Notes under the pieces: generated by a model
Told to the model about the DNA's origin: nothing
Databases searched by the model: none
Seen by the model: only the letters and a program-made list of their open reading frames with translations
Source of the DNA: Actinopolymorpha pittospori
Lineage (GTDB): Bacteria > Actinomycetota > Actinomycetes > Propionibacteriales > Actinopolymorphaceae
Length of the DNA stretch: 64,000 nt
Reading direction: 5' to 3'
NCBI RefSeq assembly: GCF_014873875.1
Contig: NZ_JADBEM010000001.1
Location: 1,178,001 to 1,242,000 of the forward strand
Part shown: positions 60,684 through 64,000 of the stretch, piece by piece
Position numbering within the stretch: position 1 is the stretch's first letter
Layout of the letters: the number at the start of each line of letters is the position of its first letter
Program-made: the position numbers and the translations under genes

Positions 60684-60881
60684 TTAGGACAGGTCGAACC
60701 GGCCGGCGCGGACGCCGGCAAGGAACGCCTGCCACTGGGCGGGCGCGAAAGCGAGGGTGCCGCCGTCGCGGTTCTTCGTGTCGCGCACTCCCACGTGGGT
60801 GGCTGAGGCGCCGATCTCGACGCAGTTGCCGCCGCCGTTGGACGGGGTGGCCTTGCGCCACCCGCTGAACTGCTGGTGCAC
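60684..60881 (-). CDS. DUF397-domain protein
   Basis: A 65-residue DUF397 protein: FSGWRKATPSNGGGNCVEI, VGVRDTKNRDGGTLAFAPAQ, WQAFLAGVRAGRFDLS. GTG 60881 with AGGAG six to eight bases upstream decides the start. DUF397 proteins are small partners of XRE/DUF5753 regulators in actinomycetes and are linked to development and antibiotic control (the whiJ/abaA type). No XRE gene adjoins this copy; one lies at 61844. Confidence 0.88.
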   Translation of the reverse strand: MHQQFSGWRKATPSNGGGNCVEIGASATHVGVRDTKNRDGGTLAFAPAQWQAFLAGVRAGRFDLS

Positions 60882-60897
60882 CCTTACTCCTCTGTGG

Positions 60898-60960
60898 GTT
60901 AGGACAGGTCGAAGCGGCCGGCCCTGAGGCCGGCCATGAACTACTGCCACTGCCCTTCTG
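60898..60960 (-). pseudogene. 3'-end fragment of a second DUF397 gene
   Basis: Reads VPEGQWQ, a stop, then FMAGLRAGRFDLS and stop, matching the end of the intact DUF397 gene just downstream. It is broken by an in-frame TAG and lacks the front part. This is another case in which only a gene end survives. Confidence 0.65.
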
Positions 60961-60998
60961 GCACCTAGATGGCACCGGCCTGGCGGTGGAGAGATGGT

Positions 60999-61229
60999 CT
61001 AGGGGGTCGTCGACGGCGGGGACTGAGCCTCGATGAACTCGCGGACCTGGCGGTGCTCCGCGAGCCAGGCGTTCATCTCGTTGCGGGGTAGCCGCTCCAG
61101 CGTCTGCATGATCTGCTCGCGGAGTTCCCAGCTCCGCATTCGTGGCTTGCCGCCTTCGGCGACGGCCTTCTCCAGGTCGCGCAGGCGGGTGTAGACGCGC
61201 TCCTTGCGGAGCGCCCATGCAGTTGTCAC
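60999..61229 (-). CDS. Small conserved-looking protein, coupled gene 3 of 3
   Basis: A 76-residue, mostly helical, charged protein (ALRKERVYTRLRDLEKAVAE, MRSWELREQIMQTLERLPRN). GTG 61229 overlaps the stop of the upstream peptide gene (GTGA). The longer frame to 61298 overlaps that gene and is rejected. The family is not recognised. Coiled-coil potential suggests a protein-protein contact role. Confidence 0.6.
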   Translation of the reverse strand: MTTAWALRKERVYTRLRDLEKAVAEGGKPRMRSWELREQIMQTLERLPRNEMNAWLAEHRQVREFIEAQSPPSTTP

Positions 61230-61312
61230 TTGTCGTACACCGCCACGACGTAGCCGAGCCCAACGATGGCGGCCAGCAAGAACTCCAGCGCTTTCCACGC
61301 GCGGGCCCCCAT
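61226..61312 (-). CDS. Small membrane peptide, 28 aa, coupled gene 2 of 3
   Basis: ATG 61312 starts directly at the stop of the upstream gene (TGATG). The peptide MGARAWKALEFLLAAIVGLG continues YVVAVYDK, a single hydrophobic helix with charged ends. It ends in a TGA overlapping the next gene's GTG. The double overlap makes translation likely. The function is unknown. Confidence 0.5.
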   Translation of the reverse strand: MGARAWKALEFLLAAIVGLGYVVAVYDK

Positions 61313-61629
61313 CAGGTGAAGTCCCCGGCGAACAGTCGGCCCAGGTAGGCGACGACGGCTTCGAAGTCGTCGCCGTCGGCGATGGAGCGCAGCCAGCGGG
61401 ACCACTCCCACTTCGGCCGGTCGTCGTACATGACGCATCGGATCGTCAACCAGGTCGTGCGATCTTCGGGGTAGCGGACCTGCACCGCCCAGGTCTCGCC
61501 CAGCTCGTAGAGCTTCGTCTCATACAGACCGTCGAGACGCTCTTGGAGCTTGCGGGCGTACTGCTCGCTGGTGTCGCGGCGCGCGGCCAAGCGCGCTTCG
61601 ACAGCTCCCAATGCGTCATTGAGGGACAC
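61312..61629 (-). CDS. Small soluble protein, coupled gene 1 of 3
   Basis: A 105-residue protein. GTG 61629 is preceded by GGGAGG at six bases, which decides the start against the longer frame. Sequence: LGAVEARLAARRDTSEQYAR (helical), then TWAVQVRYPEDRTTWLTIRC, DDRPKWEWSRWLRSIADGDD, FEAVVAYLGRLFAGDF. Rich in Trp and Arg. The family is not recognised. It diverges from the XRE regulator gene and heads a three-gene overlapping operon. Confidence 0.65.
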   Translation of the reverse strand: MSLNDALGAVEARLAARRDTSEQYARKLQERLDGLYETKLYELGETWAVQVRYPEDRTTWLTIRCVMYDDRPKWEWSRWLRSIADGDDFEAVVAYLGRLFAGDFT

Positions 61630-61843
61630 GCTGCGCCTCCCGTCGAGGGCGGAAGTGGGGTTCGAGGTAGGAGGCCAAGTTGAGATCGCGTGCACTGTGC
61701 AGTACCGCAAGTGTGGCCAAGCGCGGCAACGTTGTCGAGCGAATCGCCCACATTGAGTGAAAACGTCATTACGTGCTGTAACGTCACGTGCCGCGGATAT
61801 GGTGGTGCTACGTCCTGCACATTGCACAAAGGGGGCATGTGGA
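61630..61843. promoter_or_regulatory. Divergent regulatory region upstream of the XRE gene
   Basis: AACGTCA occurs at 61762-61768 and 61780-61786 (18 bp apart), with TTACGTGCTGTAA-type symmetry between them. This may be the site for the XRE regulator. The GTG of the XRE gene follows AAAGGGGGC at about ten bases. Confidence 0.4.
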
Positions 61844-62704
61844 GTGATAAGTCCCTACGTCCGCCGCCTTCGGCTCGGGCGGGAAATCGAGAAGCGCCGC
61901 AAGGCGGCGAAGCTCACCACAGACAAACTCGCCAAGATGGTCAGTGCCGACCGCTCCAAGCTCAGCCGGTTGGAGGGCGGCAAGATCCGCCCCGACCTGG
62001 ACTTCGTCTACAAGCTGCTGGAAGCGCTCGGCGTGGACGGCGAGGAGTGGGCGCACCTGGCGACGATCGCCCGCGAGGCCACCGAGAAGGGCTGGTGGGA
62101 GTCCCAGCCCATGGACCACAGGCAGGCGATGTTCGCCGACCTGGAAGCCGGGGCGACCACGATCCGCGAGTACCACCAGACCGTCGTCCCGGGACTGCTC
62201 CAGACCGAGGCCTACACCCGCGCGCTGAACGAACACGACGACCTCACCCTGGCGGCGCCGGCGCCGTCGCCGCAGGAGATGACGATTCGGGCTCGAGCAG
62301 GACGTCAGCGAATGCTGCGCCGGCCAGGCGGCCCCAGCTACGAGGTGGTCCTGGACGAGTTGATCGTGCGGCGCGAGACAGCCCCACCGCGCGTACTCGC
62401 CGAACAGCTCCGAGCCCTGGCTACCACCACGGTCGCGACCGTGCGGGTGCTCCCGGTGTCCGCGCGGATCGAGGTGTACAGCGTCCCCAAGTCCGCATTC
62501 TCGCTGTACACCTACGCCGATCCGGGAGACCCTACGGTCGCCGCTGTCGAGATGGTGGCAGCGGACCTCGCTCTCACCGATGTGGGCGAGGTGAAGTCAT
62601 ACGAGCAGTTGTTCGATCGCCTCCGCAAGGCCACGCTGCCGGAGAAGGACAGCGCGGGCCTGCTTGCGGAGGCTGCCGATGAAATGGAGAGGATCGCGGC
62701 GTGA
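61844..62704 (+). CDS. XRE-family regulator with DUF5753 C-terminal domain
   Basis: A 286-residue regulator. An N-terminal XRE HTH (GREIEKRRKAAKLTTDKLAK, VSADRSKLSRLEGGKIRPDL) is followed by the DUF5753 domain (EAGATTIREYHQTVVPGLLQ, TEAYTRAL, GPSYEVVLDELIVRRE, FSLYTYADPGDPTVAAVE). GTG 61844 is preceded by a purine-rich site. Its stop overlaps the start of a DUF397 gene (GTGA), the classic actinobacterial pair in which the small protein is thought to counteract the regulator. Confidence 0.92.
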   Translation: MISPYVRRLRLGREIEKRRKAAKLTTDKLAKMVSADRSKLSRLEGGKIRPDLDFVYKLLEALGVDGEEWAHLATIAREATEKGWWESQPMDHRQAMFADLEAGATTIREYHQTVVPGLLQTEAYTRALNEHDDLTLAAPAPSPQEMTIRARAGRQRMLRRPGGPSYEVVLDELIVRRETAPPRVLAEQLRALATTTVATVRVLPVSARIEVYSVPKSAFSLYTYADPGDPTVAAVEMVAADLALTDVGEVKSYEQLFDRLRKATLPEKDSAGLLAEAADEMERIAA

Positions 62705-62901
62705 ACCACAACTTTACTGGCTGGAGGAAGGCTTCCTACTCCTCTGGCGCAGGCAGCAACTGCGTCGAGGTGGGCGCAGCGCCCGGCGTCGTGGGTGTTC
62801 GTGACACCAAGGACCGAGAGGGCGGGACCCTTGCCGTGCCGGCCGCGCAGTGGTCGGCCTTCCTGGCCGGTGTGAAGGCAGGCGAGTTCGACCTGTCGTA
62901 A
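62701..62901 (+). CDS. DUF397-domain protein paired with the XRE regulator
   Basis: A 66-residue protein: FTGWRKASYSSGAGSNCVEV, VVGVRDTKDREGGTLAVPAA, WSAFLAGVKAGEFDLS. The GTG start overlaps the XRE stop by four bases, so it is translationally coupled. It is a distinct sequence from the DUF397 protein at 60684, so cross-talk between the two loci is possible. A terminator follows. Confidence 0.92.
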   Translation: MNHNFTGWRKASYSSGAGSNCVEVGAAPGVVGVRDTKDREGGTLAVPAAQWSAFLAGVKAGEFDLS

Positions 62902-62921
62902 GCGCCATCCAGCTCTAACCC

Positions 62922-62951
62922 GAACGGGCCCGCCATCCGGTGGGCCCGTTC
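62922..62951. terminator. Bidirectional terminator
   Basis: GAACGGGCCCGCC and GGTGGGCCCGTTC form a 13-bp stem with one G-T pair and the loop ATCC. It lies between the DUF397 gene and the convergent MBL hydrolase gene. Confidence 0.85.
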
Positions 62952-62963
62952 CGTGTCCGGGGT

Positions 62964-63560
62964 TCAGATCGACTCGCCGGGGCTGAGGTACCGGTAACCA
63001 TGGTTGGTTTCCTCGCTGAGCCACCCGACCACGCTGGCGAGGCCTCGTTCGTTGATCTGGGCTTCGTGGATCGCGAACGCCCGTTGCGGACTGACCGCTT
63101 TCACGAAGTCGATCGCCTCCGCCGTCTTCAACCACGATCCCTGGGCTGGCACCAGCAGCGTCTCGATCGGCTGCTCGGGCACGTGCAACGAGTCACCGGG
63201 GTGGTAGACCGCTCCCTCGACGATGTAGCCGAGGTTCGCGCAGTCCGGCTGGCCGCCGTAGATGAACGCGTGCCGGCCGCCGACCGCGTGGACGCGGAAC
63301 CCGGCGGCGGTGAACTCCTCGCCGCAGGACACCCCGGTCACCTCCACCTGTGGGATGGTCGCGTCGGCGGGGGCGTAGACCGGTACGCCGAGCCCGGCCA
63401 GGCGAAGCACGTCGATGTGGTCGGTGTGCTCATGGGTCACCAGTACGGCATCCGCGCCGGCCAGCGCGGACGGCTCGCTCCACGTCCCGGGATCGATGAC
63501 CAGCACGCGTCCCTGGTGTTCGAGGCGTACGCACGCGTGGGTGTACTTCGTGATCCGCAT
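62964..63560 (-). CDS. MBL-fold metallohydrolase (UlaG-like)
   Basis: A 198-residue metallo-beta-lactamase-fold protein: MRITKYTHACVRLE, VLVIDPGTWSEP, the metal motif LVTHEHTDHIDVL (HxHxDH) near residue 43, GGRHAFIYGGQPDC, the ligand Asp in VYHPGDSLHVP, and the final His in RAFAIHEAQ. The short form without extra domains resembles UlaG/L-ascorbate lactonase-like and stand-alone MBL hydrolases in actinomycetes. The substrate is unknown. ATG 63560 gives the family N-terminus; ATG 63590 would add ten residues. Confidence 0.87.
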   Translation of the reverse strand: MRITKYTHACVRLEHQGRVLVIDPGTWSEPSALAGADAVLVTHEHTDHIDVLRLAGLGVPVYAPADATIPQVEVTGVSCGEEFTAAGFRVHAVGGRHAFIYGGQPDCANLGYIVEGAVYHPGDSLHVPEQPIETLLVPAQGSWLKTAEAIDFVKAVSPQRAFAIHEAQINERGLASVVGWLSEETNHGYRYLSPGESI

Positions 63561-63726
63561 GGCCACCAACGTACTGTCCGCGATGGTCATCGGCTGGCCT
63601 GCTTCGGTCGGCTCGTGAGGTGGACGGTGCCGGCGCCGACACCTACAGTCAAGGCCGCCCGGTCTGGGTTCTGATTCGTGAACGTCCGTGGTCGGACTTC
63701 GACGCCGCGGGCGGGACGGAGGCCGC

Positions 63727-64000
63727 ATGTCCTCGTTGCTCCACGCTGCTCGCGGGTCGGTTCCTGTGTCGCGTCGCCGCCCCACCCGCCGCCGTACCAG
63801 GCTTCTCACCCTGGTTCTGGCGGCGTTGCTGGTCGCGGTGTCGCTGCTCCAGGCGAGGATGGCGCCGAGTGTTCGGGCGCAGGACAGCGAGTCCTTCCTC
63901 GACTGGTCGGCGCTGCCCGGCGAGATCGGCAAGGGCGCGTTCGCGCCGGTGGAGCCGACGACCGGCCTGAACCTGGACGGCGACTTCGAGAAGTGGCGCG
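63727..64000 (+). CDS. Secreted protein, N-terminal part (runs off the window)
   Basis: An ATG at 63727 opens a frame to the window end (91 codons). A basic start (SRRRPTRRRTRLL) precedes a hydrophobic segment (LLTLVLAALLVAVSLL) and probable signal cleavage near SVRAQDS. The mature part begins ESFLDWSALPGEIGKGAFAP and contains GLNLDGDFEKW. The family is not recognised. It may be a lectin- or hydrolase-type secreted protein, but nothing visible proves this. Confidence 0.6.
   Translation, partial: MSSLLHAARGSVPVSRRRPTRRRTRLLTLVLAALLVAVSLLQARMAPSVRAQDSESFLDWSALPGEIGKGAFAPVEPTTGLNLDGDFEKWR

Noticed and set aside
1..64000. CRISPR array
   Set aside because: No evenly spaced repeats with unique spacers were seen. 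The repeats found are gene-end copies, promoter elements or a two-unit tandem repeat.

Overview
The window is high-GC DNA from an actinomycete. This rests on the codon bias, frequent GTG/TTG starts, an F420-type LLM oxidoreductase, XRE/DUF397 gene pairs, a DUF4232 protein, a VanRS glycopeptide-resistance set of the Streptomyces/Amycolatopsis kind, and actinobacterial-looking IS3, IS30, IS607, IS630 and IS1380 copies. The genus cannot be fixed from the sequence. No complete tRNA, rRNA or CRISPR array was seen.

Layout. 0-7.4 kb: a zinc-free MDR oxidoreductase gene split at one CTAG by an IS630 and an IS1380 element, an amidase, and a haloalkane dehalogenase gene broken by a nonsense codon and several frameshifts. 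7.4-17 kb: two complete three-subunit molybdenum hydroxylases. The first (paoABC-like) diverges from a TetR gene that has a clear operator. The second has a different gene order. Both FAD subunits carry extra cysteines of the type that holds a [4Fe-4S] cluster in E. coli PaoB. 17-24.4 kb: a CapA lipoprotein, a secreted PHP/calcineurin-phosphoesterase fusion, a broken VOC gene, a group 2 globin, a phytanoyl-CoA dioxygenase and KptA, with 3'-end fragments of neighbouring genes between them. 24.7-31.8 kb: a 2165-residue RHS/YD-repeat secreted toxin candidate and its likely immunity gene. 31.9-38.2 kb: a membrane protein, a nucleotidyltransferase, an MDR/TetR divergent pair with two operators, a frameshifted DHFR-like gene and an ECF sigma gene cut by another IS630. 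38.2-39 kb: a chain of 3'-end gene remnants.

39-48.1 kb is a full glycopeptide-resistance cluster: vanY1, vanX, vanA, vanH on the minus strand; murF on the plus strand; a FemX/VanK-like gene, a GNAT gene and vanY2 on the minus strand; vanR and vanS on the plus strand. VanH makes D-lactate, VanA makes D-Ala-D-Lac, VanX destroys D-Ala-D-Ala, the VanY proteins trim remaining D-Ala ends, MurF can load the depsipeptide, and the FemX protein would add the cross-bridge residue. Three intergenic regions (before vanY1, between vanH and murF, between vanY2 and vanR) carry the same element with CGATATG-type direct repeats 11 bp apart, so they are probably VanR-controlled. A 143-bp direct repeat brackets the cluster at 38.2 and 50.9 kb.

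48.2-51.6 kb: a TetR gene with two palindromic operators, an aldo/keto reductase, an LLM oxidoreductase and a secreted protein. 52-60.2 kb: a Russian-doll insertion. A dead LCAT/lipase-type gene contains an IS607, which contains an IS3, which contains an IS30, which contains a group II intron with an intact maturase. 60.3-64 kb: DUF397 genes, three tightly overlapping small genes, an XRE/DUF397 pair, an MBL hydrolase and the start of a secreted protein.

The theme running through the window is gene decay and rearrangement. At least nine short fragments are the 3' ends of genes, several of whose intact or longer copies lie elsewhere in the same window.
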